Assembly (NCBI GenBank): GCA_949318235.1
Contig: OX439133.1
Coordinates: 9,114,922 to 9,178,921, forward strand
DNA from: Ecdyonurus torrentis
Lineage: Eukaryota > Arthropoda > Insecta > Ephemeroptera > Heptageniidae
Length of the DNA stretch: 64,000 bases
Direction of reading: 5' to 3'
Shown: positions 44,252 to 59,826 of the stretch, one piece after another
Numbering within the stretch: the stretch's first letter is position 1
Layout: the number at the start of each line of letters is the position of its first letter
Program-made: the position numbers and the translations under genes
Notes under the pieces: generated by a model
The model's database searches: none
What the model was told of the DNA's origin: nothing
Seen by the model: the letters and a program-made list of their open reading frames with translations, nothing else

Positions 44252-46414
44252 TTTACAAATATTTTATGAACAAATTATTTTGCTTAAAAATATTAGAAAT
44301 GTAGTATGTATAAAAAAAAAATGCAAATGTGTATCTTATTGCTGTATTAATATTTGGCTTAGATTTTTGTATAGTATTCTCATTTCAAGATAATTATAAA
44401 TTATATTATATAGATATGGTCAAGATTTTGTAAAATAAAGCTGTCAAGCCCTAGCAACGCCTTAATAACGTTAATTGTTATTATTATTTTAAAAAATATG
44501 CATAGAAAATAAAAGCGTACATTAAATATTAGATTATTTATTCTAGTTACTAGATTGACAACTAAAACCTAAAACTCCTGTAGAAAAACATATTATCAAG
44601 TATTCAAAACATGTGGTATTTTCCTCTACAAAAAAGAAATAATAAGAAAAAAAAAAAATAAGAAGAAAAAAATCTTACAAATCTTAAAAATGTCAGAAAT
44701 CTTGCTAACGTGTAATTGAACTTAAGTATACACTTTAAATTATATAAATATAAAACAGTAAAAACACAAGTTTCTTTCACAAAAAAATAAAAATAAATAT
44801 TAAATTATGACAAGTTTAAAAAGAAATTCATGCATAAAATTTTCTCTCTCCTTCATTTTCTGGGGATATAAAATTAGCACTCTAAATTTATCTTGAATTT
44901 TTTTCCCCTTTACGAGAAAAAAAAGTGTACAAAAATTTTAATAAGATTTCTATACAAAAAGCATTGAACTTAAGAAAAAAAAAGTTAAGGAGAGGGGATA
45001 AAGATACAAGTAGAAGTTTTTCTTATACTTATGAATATAAAGCAATGGCGAAGAGAGTGAGGTTGTATAGAAAAAGGGCCATGAATGTTCAAACTTTTTT
45101 CGACTAACTACTATGTACTTCCCCTTAAGTATTTTTTTTTCTTTTTTTAAGAAAAAAAAAAATGTTGGCTTTTTATATCCATCAAGCCTCTTTTCTTATA
45201 CATACTCATTAACTCCAATCTTAAAGCTTAATGTTAGAATTTTGTAAAAAGCTTTTTTTTGGAATATAATAAAAACTATTTTTAAGAAGTATATTGTAAA
45301 GTTATATTAACCACCAAATTAGTAAATCCAATACATTTTTTTTTTAAATTTCGTAACCAATATGTCAATATGTAATAATATTGACATTACTAATTACTAA
45401 TATTAGATCATAAGTAATAAGAAGTTCAAATAAGATTTGTTTACTTATATATTCCTTTTTTACGTAGGGTAAGTTAATCTGTTTCATATAAATTCATATA
45501 CAAAAATCTAGTACTCACGCATCATATTTACGAAGGAGGTACTGCTACTTTGGTTGAAAATCGTCCTTACCTAAAAAAAAAAGAATAGAAATTTAGTTAA
45601 GAAATTTTGTAAAAATAATTAAAACAATATTTATAGCAATCCTCTATGTGAAAAAATGAAGAAAAAAAATAATAATAATAAAATACTAATAAAAAAAATA
45701 AATAAAAAAATAACAAGTATTGAATTGCATTAATTGCCTCAACAAAATGAAAATATTTTCATCCTCTTTTAATCCTGCATCGTATTTATATTAAAAGACA
45801 TTTTAAATTCTCTAATAACTTGTAATGTAACGTCGTTATGAATCATAATCACTGTAAACTCCATTTTTGATTCATTTTACAAATAATACATCATAACAAA
45901 ATAATATTATTTATATTAATTTCAATTAAAAAATGTAAATAATAAATGCTTAGTAAAATTGTAATATTTTGCACAATAAAATTCATTAAATGAATAAATA
46001 TATAATAATTTTATTAATAAAATATATCACAAATTATATTTTAAAATGTTAATAATATTAAAAATTAACAATTTATTATTTCTGATTGTTTTACAATTCA
46101 ACCCTATTATGAAATTCAATATTAAATCAAAGTATGAAAAAAAAATTTCAATGGAAGTTAAAGATTATCCCATTAAAAAGATTGGCTCGTAAGACTAATA
46201 ATTACATAGCAAGAAAGGGACACTTTTGAGTACGTAAGAATCATAATTATTTGTTGTAAGATATGAAATTGAAACTTATATACAGGTCACGGGACTTAAA
46301 GATTAGTAAAGTATAAAGTCAAATGCAAAGTAAACACTCTACAACTGAGTTTTGTAATAACGACTGTTGACAAGAAATGAAAGAAAAACGAGAGGGAAAG
46401 GAAAAAAAAGAGAA

Positions 46415-46416
<2 letters not shown>

Positions 46417-46454
<38 letters not shown>
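46417..46454. repeat. (GA)n microsatellite, 38 bp
   Basis: Perfect AG array, about 30 bp upstream of the CAG|GTAAGT sequence. Confidence 0.96.
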
Positions 46455-46457
<3 letters not shown>

Positions 46458-47288
46458 AAAGTCAAGGTGTTAACATAATTACAGGTAAGTTAGCTATAAC
46501 TTTATTTCATATTTTTCATTAAATTTTCTTCTAAACTTTTAATAAACAATAATGAAAATTGCGGATGAAAATATAAGAATTTTCATAAATTTATGATGTT
46601 TATTATATCACTGATACAATTAATGGTGCTAAGTTTAAAAAACTTATCTACTGAACCTATAATACTCAAGGGATGAAAATTTAGAGACTTATAGGGTGTA
46701 AGATTGGATTCGATGGTGACATCAAAATAGCTCTTAAAAGTCAATATTTCTTAAAGTGTCATTAATTGAAAATAGACTTTTTTTAATTTTAAATAACGTG
46801 TAAAAAAAAAAAAAAAAAAAAAAAAAAGCCTTAAACTGATTAAGGATATTAGCATATTTTTTAATTGGTATATTACTATATTTGTTGTGAATTTTTATAC
46901 ATAAATTATTATATTATGTAACATATGGATAATAATATATTTATATTTTAGTACTGTGTATCTACAAATTTAATACTTTTTTTGTGCATTTTGTAAAATC
47001 AAATATAATTTCAAAAAATATAGAACAAAAAAAGTATTTGGAGATATCAACAAAAATATAATAAATAATTAATAATATACTTTAATAAACATTAAAATAT
47101 TAATGTTTTAAAGCTATTATCACAGTATTTCCCCCCTCCCCTTACTTTATGTAATATTTTTAATGTTACAAAACACCATGCTATATACAATCTTGTCATC
47201 GTTATATAATATTTGCTATTAATTTACGATGTTAGCTTGAAAATGATAGATTGAATGTTTACCCGATTTGTCACAGTACCCCTCTCCT

Positions 47289-47428
<140 letters not shown>

Positions 47429-49612
47429 ATACTCAACTTTGCTAATAATCAAGCTCTAATATTTGAACAAAATCTTGCACAAGATATTCCCTTAAGAATA
47501 AAAAAAGTCCCCCCCCCCCCCTTCTCTTTTACATCAAACTTTTCATGACTTCTCTTGTGATATTTATTATAATAAATCAAACTCTCCATATTTTTAATAC
47601 TAAAGTATGTTTCTAAAATAAAATTACACTATAACCTGGACAGAAATAAAACAATTATATATAAACACGTATAATGCATAATTAAAAATCATTAAACTCC
47701 GTAATTTTCCTTTTGAACTATAGAAATAATTCTAGCTTGAAAAATACTTCTTATAAACATTATGGATTTTGAGTTATAATTAAAGAAAAAGTTTATACGC
47801 ACGGGTTATAATTAAAACTAAGAGCCTAATAAGTAAACAACTGAATAAATAATAACGATAAAAATTGTTGGAAAAAGGAGTGCAATTGTTTTCATCGATT
47901 TGGAATATCTCATCTTAAAAATAATAAATACAAAGTAAAGGAAGTAGAGATAATCTGATTAAATAAATTACAGGTATTGCAATAACATAGCTAGAATTAT
48001 CACTTTACTTCCGAAAAATTGTATCTTCCATTTTTACTTTAATTCAACTATATATATAGATTTTTTTTTCCCTCTTTCTCGTATATTTTTTTGACACAAA
48101 GAGTTAGTGGCGAGTGCACTCTCACTCTCTCTCTCTCTCTCTCTCACACACACCATTCCAATTAGACATTTTGTCTGGTAACAACCTTCAGATTTCTGCT
48201 ATACTTCTTCTAACTCAACTTCAATCTCGCAAATCCCTCGTTACGCTAGAAAGCACAAGGAAGAAAAAAATCCTTCTTCTTTTTTTTCTTTTTTTTTTTT
48301 TTTTAGACACGTTCGAATTTTCAATCCATAACACTGGTTTTTAAAAAATAAAAATGAAAGAAATTTATATATTTTTTTGTCCTCGTCTTAATGATTGGAT
48401 GATTTCATATTTTCAATTCCTTAATTAACAACAATTTCAACAGACATTCCTGCATGGTAATTTCCAACGCGAAAATAATATGAAATGCTCAAAACTAATA
48501 AAAATAAAAGTAGAAAAAAGCATATTAATAATATTGTGAGAAAGTTTAATTTGAATTATAGCATTGTAATAACTTAAGCTTTCTTGTTACAATTTATTAA
48601 AACAAAGACATTATTTATTACAAATAAAACTGACTAAAATTTACGAAAACACCTTTACTAACAATTTTGCTAGAAATGTAACTGAAAATTGCTACTGCCC
48701 ATCTTTGAAATACGTGCAAAAATCTTTTTGAGATAAATCAAATCGAATCCACTTTAAAGCAAATTACGTTCACACTCCAGTCGGAAAAAAGAAGAAGAAG
48801 AAAGAAAAAAAAAAGTTAGCATTTCTAAATCATTAAACGATTTTCTTTTTACCTACACCGAATAAACACAAAAGTAATTTTTAACTTAATTTTAGTTCAT
48901 ATGATAAAATTTTCTTTGGACTCTACAAAACAGTAGAGTAAAATAATATAAAAGTACGTAATTCATCAAATCTCTAGGTATTTACAAGCCCGGTCAAAAC
49001 TGGAAAGGAGATGGTTTTAAAACGGATGTAACCCTTTTTCTCAGAATGTAAATAGCAGATGAATACAAAATTTTGCGTGTTATCATATCAGTATAATGTT
49101 ACAGTGTTAATACTTATGAATTCTAACCCTCATTACTTAATAGCAAGTTGCAATTAAGGGGGTATATTCGGTTGAAAATACCTTCTATAGAGTACTATAA
49201 TACCATCTTTCAAGTTTTAGGCGGGTTGAATGTATTTCTATCTACCCGATTAAGACACGAAAAAAAAAATATATACATGAATTGTGGCATAATTAACATT
49301 AAAAACTTACTATTAAAATTATTATTATTGTAAATATTAAATATGCATAATAATGGTTTTATTCGTAATAACAATATCAATTTATAAATACACTTTAAAA
49401 AGTTGGTTTATTATTTCTATTGTTAAAAATATAAAATAAAGAAAAAAAAGTATATTTTGGAAATTATTATTTAAATTACTTCATGATTAGAATAATTATT
49501 TACTAATATCTGCATATCTATTGATAAATATTATAACATGACGTTTACTTTTTGAGGCCTCAATAATATTAATATTATTATTAAATATGAATTAATGACA
49601 CTTTTATAAAAT

Positions 49613-49647
<35 letters not shown>

Positions 49648-49828
49648 TCGTACTGAGAAACGCTACAGAGAATAAAAATCAATATTCATTACAAAAATAA
49701 CACCATAAAAATGTAAAGGTTTTAAATAGATTCTAGCATTATGTGATAAAATATTGATTGCTATAAGTTGATTTTTTTTTTCTTGTTTGACAGACAGGTG
49801 TCGTTGACTTGAGTGATTTCAAGTGAGC

Positions 49829-49831
<3 letters not shown>

Positions 49832-49909
<78 letters not shown>
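49832..49909. repeat. (GA)n microsatellite, 78 bp
   Basis: Perfect GA array. Confidence 0.97.
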
Positions 49910-49912
<3 letters not shown>

Positions 49913-50197
49913 TTCTTACGTCTACACCAGAATGATATGTCAAATTTAAAATTGATCACAGAACACACACAAGGCTGAAAATTCTATAGCAATATCATAA
50001 GAAAGCGATTTTTATCAATGTTTTCAAAGTACTTTATACTCGAGTATAGTCTAGATAGGGTAAAGTGTAGAGCAGGTTGATGTCAGTTTCTTTTTTTATC
50101 CTTTGAAGTATATATAGAGGACAAACATAATGTAAGTTGTTATAAATATTTTGCATAATTTTTGTAGTGAAATACAGAATGCTCTGAATATATATAA

Positions 50198-50540
50198 TTA
50201 AAGGCATAGAAAACATGAAACAACTTGTACTTTTTAATCATTAAACACAAAATGGGATTTACAAAACTGATGATAATTTTTACCACAGTGTAAATGTGGC
50301 CCCACAAGAGAGCGTGAAAAAACTGTAAAGTATGCCATTTGCGTGAATATTTATGTTAATGACGTCAGAAACATGCAAAAACTAGTATGAAAATGTTGTT
50401 CGGGTTGCATAAATCAAAGTCATCTGATCACTGCTATGGCACTACAGATGGGTTTTGAGACCAATTAATGTTATTTATGTAACTCCCATCAAGTGTTTTG
50501 TGATATAAATGCTAATTTTTCATGTTGTCTATGCCTTTAA
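50198..50540 (-). mobile_element. TTAA-ended MITE, copy 3 (343 bp, best termini)
   Basis: It begins TTAAAGGCATAGAAAACATG and ends CATGTTGTCTATGCCTTTAA, an inverted repeat of about 20 bp with very few mismatches, the clearest in the family. The interior is in the opposite orientation to copies 2, 4 and 5 (TGTGGCCCCACAAGAGAGCG here). It contains TGACGTCA at 50360-50367. No ORF. Confidence 0.9.
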
Positions 50541-50851
50541 AAATTACATATTCGACTATTTGACAATATTCATGAATATTTTTGAATACATTTTTTTAAT
50601 TCTGGGCAATTATTAAACCCAGAAGACCTAATAGTAATTTTGATCTCCTTTATCATGGAAATCACAAGTTCTCAAAAGTAGATGGAATCATATAGGCTCA
50701 CCGAAAAAAATAAACAAATACGGTCAACTTTTTAAATCAGGAGATAAGACGAACCTTTTCTATATACACCCCTTAAAAAGTACAGCGTAAAATCATTTTT
50801 GACTTCCAATTCCTTTTACGAAGTTAGAAAATAGGCAAGATGAAAAGGGAG

Positions 50852-50885
<34 letters not shown>

Positions 50886-51205
50886 CAGAAGGTTAAAGTA
50901 AATACACTACTACGTAGAGAGCACTTTACAAGAAAAGTATACGTATGAAGACGGCAAGCAGACGAAAAGTACTCTACGTATATATATGGGGAAAATGGTA
51001 AAGGTAAAATACACAAGCCTCAAGGCATTATAACATGCTATTGTTCAACTTTACACCCTACACATATATGAACTTTCATTATAACAAAAAAATATAACAG
51101 TTTTATTTTAAATCATATGTGAAATATTATAGTAATACAGTCAATAGTCATACATAATTAAATACTTTTTGGAATATGAATTTTAGCCAAAAATATCGTT
51201 CAAAC
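50541..51205. other. AT-rich spacer between two MITE copies
   Basis: No gene seen. It includes a short (GA)n run at about 50855-50883. Confidence 0.6.
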
Positions 51206-51553
51206 TTAAAGGAATAGACCAGAATAAAAAACATAAGTATTTATATCACAAAACACTTGATGCGACTTACATAAATGACTTTAGTTTGTCTCAATACCCA
51301 ACTGTAGCTCCGTAGCAGTGATCAGAAAGTTTCGATATAAGCAACCAACACAACATTTTCAAACTAATTTTTGCATGTTTCTGACGTCAGAAACATGAAA
51401 AGTCACGCAAATTGCATACTTTACAATATTTTCATGCGCTTTCGTGGAGCTACTTTAACATTCTGGTAAAAATTGTCATCACAGTTTTGAAGATCCTGTT
51501 TCGTGTTTATTCATTAAAAAGCACATTTTGTTTTATGTGTTCTATGACTTTAA
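51206..51553 (+). mobile_element. TTAA-ended MITE, copy 4 (348 bp)
   Basis: It begins TTAAAGGAATAGACCAG and ends TTCTATGACTTTAA. The interior is homologous to copy 2 in the same orientation and to copy 3 in reverse, so copies 3 and 4 form an inverted pair 665 bp apart. TGACGTCA lies at 51382-51389, in the same relative place as in copy 3. Confidence 0.88.
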
Positions 51554-52627
51554 CTATTTTGTATGTATTTTCTTTTTTATAACCTTTACTACGAAACGAA
51601 CAGCTATTTTTAATAATTACGACTTCAAGAACTTTACATTTTCCTAACGATATTATAAATATAAACAAGTGAATTATAAATCATAGTGACAATTAAAGAT
51701 CATAATAATAAATAAACCAAAGTATGTATATAAAATATTGAAATTATGTTAAACTTCTTTTAAAAAAATAAACACTTAAAATATAATAGATTTTTATGTT
51801 TTAACATTTTCATTTATAGCTTCTTAAAATTTATTGAAAATGTATAGTTACAGAAACCAAGTAACCCATTATTTTTATTATTAAGACATGAATTATAGTT
51901 TTAATGCATTGTCCTCGTATTTCGAATAGAGTGCTGATATAATTTTTTTTTTCCATTTTATAGTTACTTTTGACGATGCCTTTTTTTTTTTTTTTTTTTT
52001 TCGCCGTAGTAAAAAACTATCGCGTCTTTTCCATTTTCCCCTCGATAATGGTGATGTTCAATAAAATGCTCTCATTCTCTCTCCCTCTCGTTACATACAG
52101 TATAGACACCATTTCAAGTGCATTAGAAGCCAAAGTAGAAAAATTAGACGGTTTATAAGTGCTACACGGATAACTGAATATTTTCGTTTTTAATCATTTT
52201 AGTCAAATTTTTACATTTTAAATTATAATTTTCATTACTATAGTTATGTACATATTTTTTATATTAATTGTAAGTATACATAAATCATGTAATTTGAGGA
52301 CGAAAAGAAATCATAGTTTTCATAATTTAGGAAAAATATATATTTAATCATCTAGTACAGAATGGACCTAAACAGTTTAAACCAATTGTTATTGCAAATT
52401 ACTTTCATTTTAAATTAATTTTATCAATATAAAATTGAAGTTGAAAAAATGACGTAAGAAATTATAAATATACGAGCACATATTTTAAAACTGAAACACA
52501 AAAGCAATGATTTTATATCGTGATGAATTTACTATTTTGATTTTAAATAAAACTCAAAATTGATAGCAAATTAAAAATATTTAATAATAAATATATTTAG
52601 GAAAATTGAAACAGCTATTATTATTAT

Positions 52628-52802
<175 letters not shown>

Positions 52803-53302
52803 TAGAATTAATTAGGTATTTATTTTATGCAATTTTAAATATTCTTAATAAAATAAAAATATATATAATAAATTTTTATTATAAGTTGTAAAGGCTAGAT
52901 CGACCTAATTTTAACAGATTATTACAATTTACACTTTTAAAGATTATTGAAATTTTTACTTAGCAACCCCACACGTGACGCAAGCATATCTACTCAAAAT
53001 ATATAACTATAATTATTTAATTTAAATATTATTATAAAAGTTATAAAATAGAAGTATAAAATAAATTTTAGTTTCTCGTATACATATAAAATAATCTTTG
53101 ATCAAAGAAAATAAGCTCAAATTTTCATTTACACTTATTTTCTTGTTAAGAATAATTGAAATAAAATCAAGATATGAGAAAAAAGACAAAACGACACGTA
53201 GAGTTTTTTTTTTCTATCTCCCCTTTGTAGAAAATTTTATATATTTTTTTCTTATCATTTGAGAAACGTTCTTCGTACGATTGAACTTGGAATGACATTT
53301 TG

Positions 53303-53304
<2 letters not shown>

Positions 53305-53356
<52 letters not shown>
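53305..53356. repeat. (TC)n microsatellite, 52 bp
   Basis: Perfect TC array. Confidence 0.97.
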
Positions 53357-53360
<4 letters not shown>

Positions 53361-54285
53361 ATTTATTTTTCCAACCTTATACGGATCATCAAATACAGTA
53401 ATAAAACCCCCTTTCTCCTTCAATTCCCTTTTTTTTCCTTCATTCAATGATAATAGCTAAACCATCTCTATAATAATATACTTCTATATTCTTTCATCTC
53501 CTATATTTTTTTTCTTAAATTCGATACTCCTATAAGTGATCGTTGTCTTTTTTTTTCTATCTTTTATATTAAACAGTAAGTAAGTTGAATTCAATAACAA
53601 AGTCTTTGACGTCATACTATGCACGATAACACGTTCAAAATTTGCAATACAAATTATAATATTATATGATATATTAAATTAAGTATTTTTTATTTTAAAG
53701 AGTTTAATTAATTATTTAAACCCACATTATAAATAAATTAAATTAAAATTACAATTTATATTTTGTTTCATGAAATTCAAATTTTGCTAATTTACTTTTC
53801 ATTTTTCCAATGGCATCAATTTAGTCATACATATTACATAATACGACTTAGTTGTCAGAACTGAGTTTACAGAGTTAACAATCATTTTACATAATAGAAA
53901 ACAGAAATATGTATCCATTATCTCTGCCGGGTACGTATTACGTATCATTTCCATTTTAGGCTATATATTAATAAAGTAAAATTTAAATACTGTAATAATA
54001 ATGAAATAAATTATTTTTTCTGTGTATAATATAATATTAATATAATTATTATAACTGTGTTAATATTAATTTAATAATATCTGTATAATATTTTTTCAAC
54101 TATGTTCCTAACGGCTAACACCTTCGTTTTACTTTTTGTTTCGTTTTTTTTAAGTTAAGAAAAAATCATAAGAGAGCCAGACAAACAGAGGGAGGGAGAG
54201 AGAGAACAATATAAAATTACAAATTATTTCAGCAGAAAAAGTTTGGATAAGAAAAAAAAAAGTCAATCTAGTGAAGAAAGGGAGA

Positions 54286-54292
<7 letters not shown>

Positions 54293-54365
<73 letters not shown>
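54293..54365. repeat. (GA)n microsatellite, 73 bp
   Basis: GA array in a longer purine-only neighbourhood. Confidence 0.97.
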
Positions 54366-54368
<3 letters not shown>

Positions 54369-54444
54369 TAACATTAAATAGCTTTTCCTTTTTAATACCT
54401 TAAGGCCAAAGTAATTTAAGTATTACTTTCAGTCAAGAAAATTT

Positions 54445-54448
<4 letters not shown>

Positions 54449-54496
<48 letters not shown>
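54449..54496. repeat. poly(T) tract, 48 nt
   Basis: Uninterrupted T homopolymer. Confidence 0.95.
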
Positions 54497-54501
<5 letters not shown>

Positions 54502-55093
54502 ACAGCTTAAAAAGAAAGAAAAGTTTAAGATATCTTATATGTGAAATGAATATCAAAAAAATTACTATTTTAGAATATTATTATGTAAAATAAATATTGA
54601 AACATGGAGATATAAATTAGAAATTGATTGACTATTATAATGAGTTTTAAAAAAATACCCAATATCCAGTAAGCAATCTGTTTTTATATGTTGCAAGATT
54701 ACTTTACTTGAATCTATAGGTTCATAAATTAGAAAACATATTAAAAAATATATATTTATATTTCCTCCACGCTTGTAGGTAAATTAGGAACGTTCTATGT
54801 ATTTAGACGCAAAATTCTCTTAATGTTTTTAAATATTGCAGTGTTTGACCTAAATCTTGTGATATTCTACATTTTTCGTGCTCATCAATAAAGGGAAGAC
54901 AAATGCCAGAGAAAAATATAATTAAAATGTTCTACGAGGAAACATTAAAACCAAAACGACGGAGGTTTATATTTTGCAAAAATAAACTAAGAGAAATACG
55001 TACTAATATATAGTCAGACGAAAACCTATCGCTTCTGCATTAAATAGGGACAATCACATACATCCATTATATTTATAGTATGATAATTTATAT

Positions 55094-55593
55094 TTAAAGG
55101 AATAGACCAGAAGAAATACAAGCATCACAAAACACTTTATGGTAATAACATAAATAATATTAGTTAGTCTCAAAATCTCAGTAGCAGTAGAAAATTTTAA
55201 TTTTGCAACCCGCACATTTTTATATTATACTATTTTTTGCCTGTTTCTGACGTCCGAAAACGTAATATAGTGCACGCAAACAACATTACAGCTTTTTCAC
55301 GCTTTCTTGTGGGGTCATATTTATATTCTGATAAAAATTGTCATTAGTTTTGGAGATCCCATTTTGAATTTAACCATTAAACAGCACATAGTGACTGCTT
55401 ATGTTTACTCAAAATGCGGAAAAGGAAGTGGCCGGAAAAGGAAACCATGTGACGGTAAAAGTGGGAGGTAGCTCAAGGTTAGCTTGCTGCTGGCGCCAAG
55501 GTTTCTCCCACTTTTACCATCACGTGGTTTCTTTTTCCGCATTTTGAGTAAACATAAGCAATCCATGTTATTTCATGTGGACTATGACTTTAA
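55094..55593 (+). mobile_element. TTAA-ended MITE, copy 5, split by a nested element
   Basis: It begins TTAAAGGAATAGACCAGAAG and ends CTATGACTTTAA. The sequence is homologous to copies 2 and 4 up to CATTAAACAGCACAT and again from about 55563 on. The 169 bp between are a family-B palindromic MITE (55394-55562). Removing it leaves about 331 bp, close to the family length, so this copy inserted first and was then hit by family B. Confidence 0.88.
55394..55562. mobile_element. Palindromic MITE family B, copy B (nested)
   Basis: ACTGCTTATGTTTACTCAAA at the left and its inverse TTTGAGTAAACATAAGCAAT at the right. The two arms align along most of their length (GGAAA, CCATGTGACGGTAAAAGTGG against CCACTTTTACCATCACGTGG), with a small deletion in the right arm. 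It is homologous to 17882-18058. It contains CACGTG at 55521-55526. A clear 5-bp duplication is not visible here (TAGTG against CCATG). Confidence 0.85.
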
Positions 55594-56118
55594 TCATGCA
55601 ATATTAAGTTATGCAATATATTTAAAAAAAAAAATGTACATCGTAAAAGTGTGACGTCATAGAATATCAACAACATTTGCAGTATAAAACAAAATTACAC
55701 AAACTTTCTTCAATATAATACAAAATGATATTACTCTCATATCAAAATAAATGAAGCTTTACAAAATATTTAAAGAATTTTTAAAATGTTTTTCAATTTA
55801 ACGTTTAAATTAATGTAGCATAAATATTTTCTCAATTTCATAAAATGATTTTTTTTTCTTTCTTCTCTGGTGTATACGTATTTTGTTGTAAACTTTTATT
55901 AATTTTATTTTTCTCATCACTCCCTTTTTCTTTCGTTTGATCTTAAAAATAGGAAATTGAGTTTTGCTTCGTTTGTTTTTACTTTGTATATATATATAGG
56001 TATTTTTTATTACTATGCAACACTTTTATTCTCTAGAATTATATTACAACTTTCTACCTCTACATTAAAGGGTAAGTATGTATAACAATTTATTCTCGTT
56101 TTTTACGGAATTTGAGCA
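55594..56118. other. AT-rich spacer
   Basis: No gene. One TGACGTCA at 55652-55659. Confidence 0.6.
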
Positions 56119-56573
56119 ATGAGGAAGGTGAATTGAAATTTTTTTGATGAGTTAATGATATTTTTAGAAAGGGCTTTAACAAATTTTGAGGCGTTATTTT
56201 TTCTTAAGGCGATTGGAGCATGTGAAGTATCTTAAATTAATTTTTGAAAATCGACCTAGAAAGCCTGTGACGTCACCAGTTCACTTTTTTCTTGGCAAAT
56301 ACTAATCGTTTGAGGTTCAGTAACCAGTTTAATGAAATCAGCTCATCCTCAGGAGTTCAAAAAACTGGCTACTGAACCATTTACGGTCAATACTTTCCGA
56401 AATAAATGCCTGATTGATGACGTCACAGGCTTTTTAGGTCGATTTTCAAAAATTAATTAAAAATAATTCCCATGCTCCAATCGTTCTAAGAAAAAATAAC
56501 GCCTCAAAAATTTTTAATGCTCTTTTCCAAAATGTCATAAAAAGTGAGGGTTAAAAAAATTTACCTTCCTCAT
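56119..56573. mobile_element. 455-bp palindromic element (family D)
   Basis: ATGAGGAAGGT (56119-56129) is the exact inverse of ACCTTCCTCAT (56563-56573). Long inner blocks also pair: GAGGCGTTATTTTTTCTTA with TAAGAAAAAATAACGCCTC, CGATTGGAGCATG with CATGCTCCAATCG, TTTTGAAAATCGACCTA with TAGGTCGATTTTCAAAA, and GCCTGTGACGTCA with TGACGTCACAGGC. The centre pairs GGTTCAGTAACCAGTTT imperfectly with AAACTGGCTACTGAACC. A flanking duplication was not resolved. It is non-coding and probably a foldback-type MITE. Confidence 0.85.
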
Positions 56574-58317
<1,744 letters not shown>

Positions 58318-58430
58318 TTTGTCCTATGCTGAGAAATGTTATTCATTACTCCAGTATGGCGTATAAGCGAATTAAATATGACGTCATGCGGATACACCCT
58401 ATACAATAAATTATATAAGAGTTTTATATT
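58318..58430 (+). repeat. Dispersed repeat F, copy B
   Basis: Homologous to 25577-25675: TTTGTCCTATGCTGAG, AATGTTATTCAT, ATGCGGATACACCCTATA, then AAGAGTTTTATAT. This copy keeps an intact TGACGTCA (58379-58386) where copy A has decayed sequence. Confidence 0.72.
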
Positions 58431-58896
58431 TTCACACACAAATATCAAAACGCAACATGGAATTGCTATTAAATCCAAAAATTATCATTCACAAAATTAT
58501 AATAATACAATACATTTAATTTTTGTTTTGTTTTGTTTGTTTTAATTTAATGTTTTATTTTTTTGCAAATAATACTAAATGTATAGGTAAAAACATGAAA
58601 TTTGCATTAACTAAACGATACGCTCAAGTAGCATAAACATACTTAGTTTAAAATATATACTTTACTTTAATTATTGTAATATGAAACTTTCTAACTAGGT
58701 TTATGCATTAGTGTTAGTGGAATAAAATAATTTTGCAAAATCTAATTATTAAAATTATCATTTTATATTTATAAAAAAATATTAATAGAAATAGCTAATA
58801 TAATTACATTTTTTTTTATGTTATATACTGAAATAAAAATACTTAATTAGATTTATACTGTAGTGACATTTTGACGTTTTTAATTAATTTAATGTC

Positions 58897-58927
<31 letters not shown>

Positions 58928-59789
58928 AACGACACATTACCGTGAGTTAGTTGTAAAAAAAAATTGCATAATGACTTTTCATTAATTTTCAATTTATTTA
59001 CTAATTGACTAACTTTAAAAAAAAATGTAAAATAAAATTATTAAAAATTTATACAAAAATGAGATACACTAATACATTTTGTCATTAAATCGTAAATGTG
59101 ACTTTTTTTATTATTTAAAATTATTACTTTGATATTAAAGTTCATTTAATATTTATTTAAATACAATTTTAAATTTTGCACCAAATTATTTTATATAATG
59201 TTTAAAATTTCAATTATTTTTATTTTTTTTATTTCGTTATTATGGTAAAGCTATTTTTGCAATTAATATTAAAAAATTCGGTTCCAAATGCTTTATTTTT
59301 CTTTCCCTTACAAAAATTATTATTTACGAATAAAATCAAATATATTAAACTTCTATTTTCTATTATTTAAAGTGGTCGAGTTTCACCCTTATATGATTAT
59401 ATATATATTACATGTTTTAACTGCGGGAAGGAAGACTTTCGTTTATTTGCAGTAATAGTTTTTTTGCAATTAGTCTATTTCAGATGAATTAACGTAATTT
59501 AAAACACTAAAATATAGAAATGGAGGAAGAAGAAGAAAAAAAAAAAAAAAATGAGATAAAAAATAATTTTAAACTTTGTCACAATCACTTTTTTTTAAGG
59601 TATTAAATAGTTAAAAAATGTACACGTATTTCATGACCTATTTATAAGTAATTTACACAAAATAAGGTCATTTTCATTAAATACACGATGCGAAACTAAC
59701 GTATCTTTAATGATGGTACTAATTTTGGTTTTCAAGTGCTTGGTTTTTGGTTGAATGAGTTTTTGTGTGCCTAATATTTGTCTCTTCTG

Positions 59790-59826
<37 letters not shown>

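Noticed and set aside
48114..48344. 76-codon plus-strand frame after a TC run
   Set aside because: Starts in low-complexity sequence and lacks an acceptor, donor or recognisable domain.
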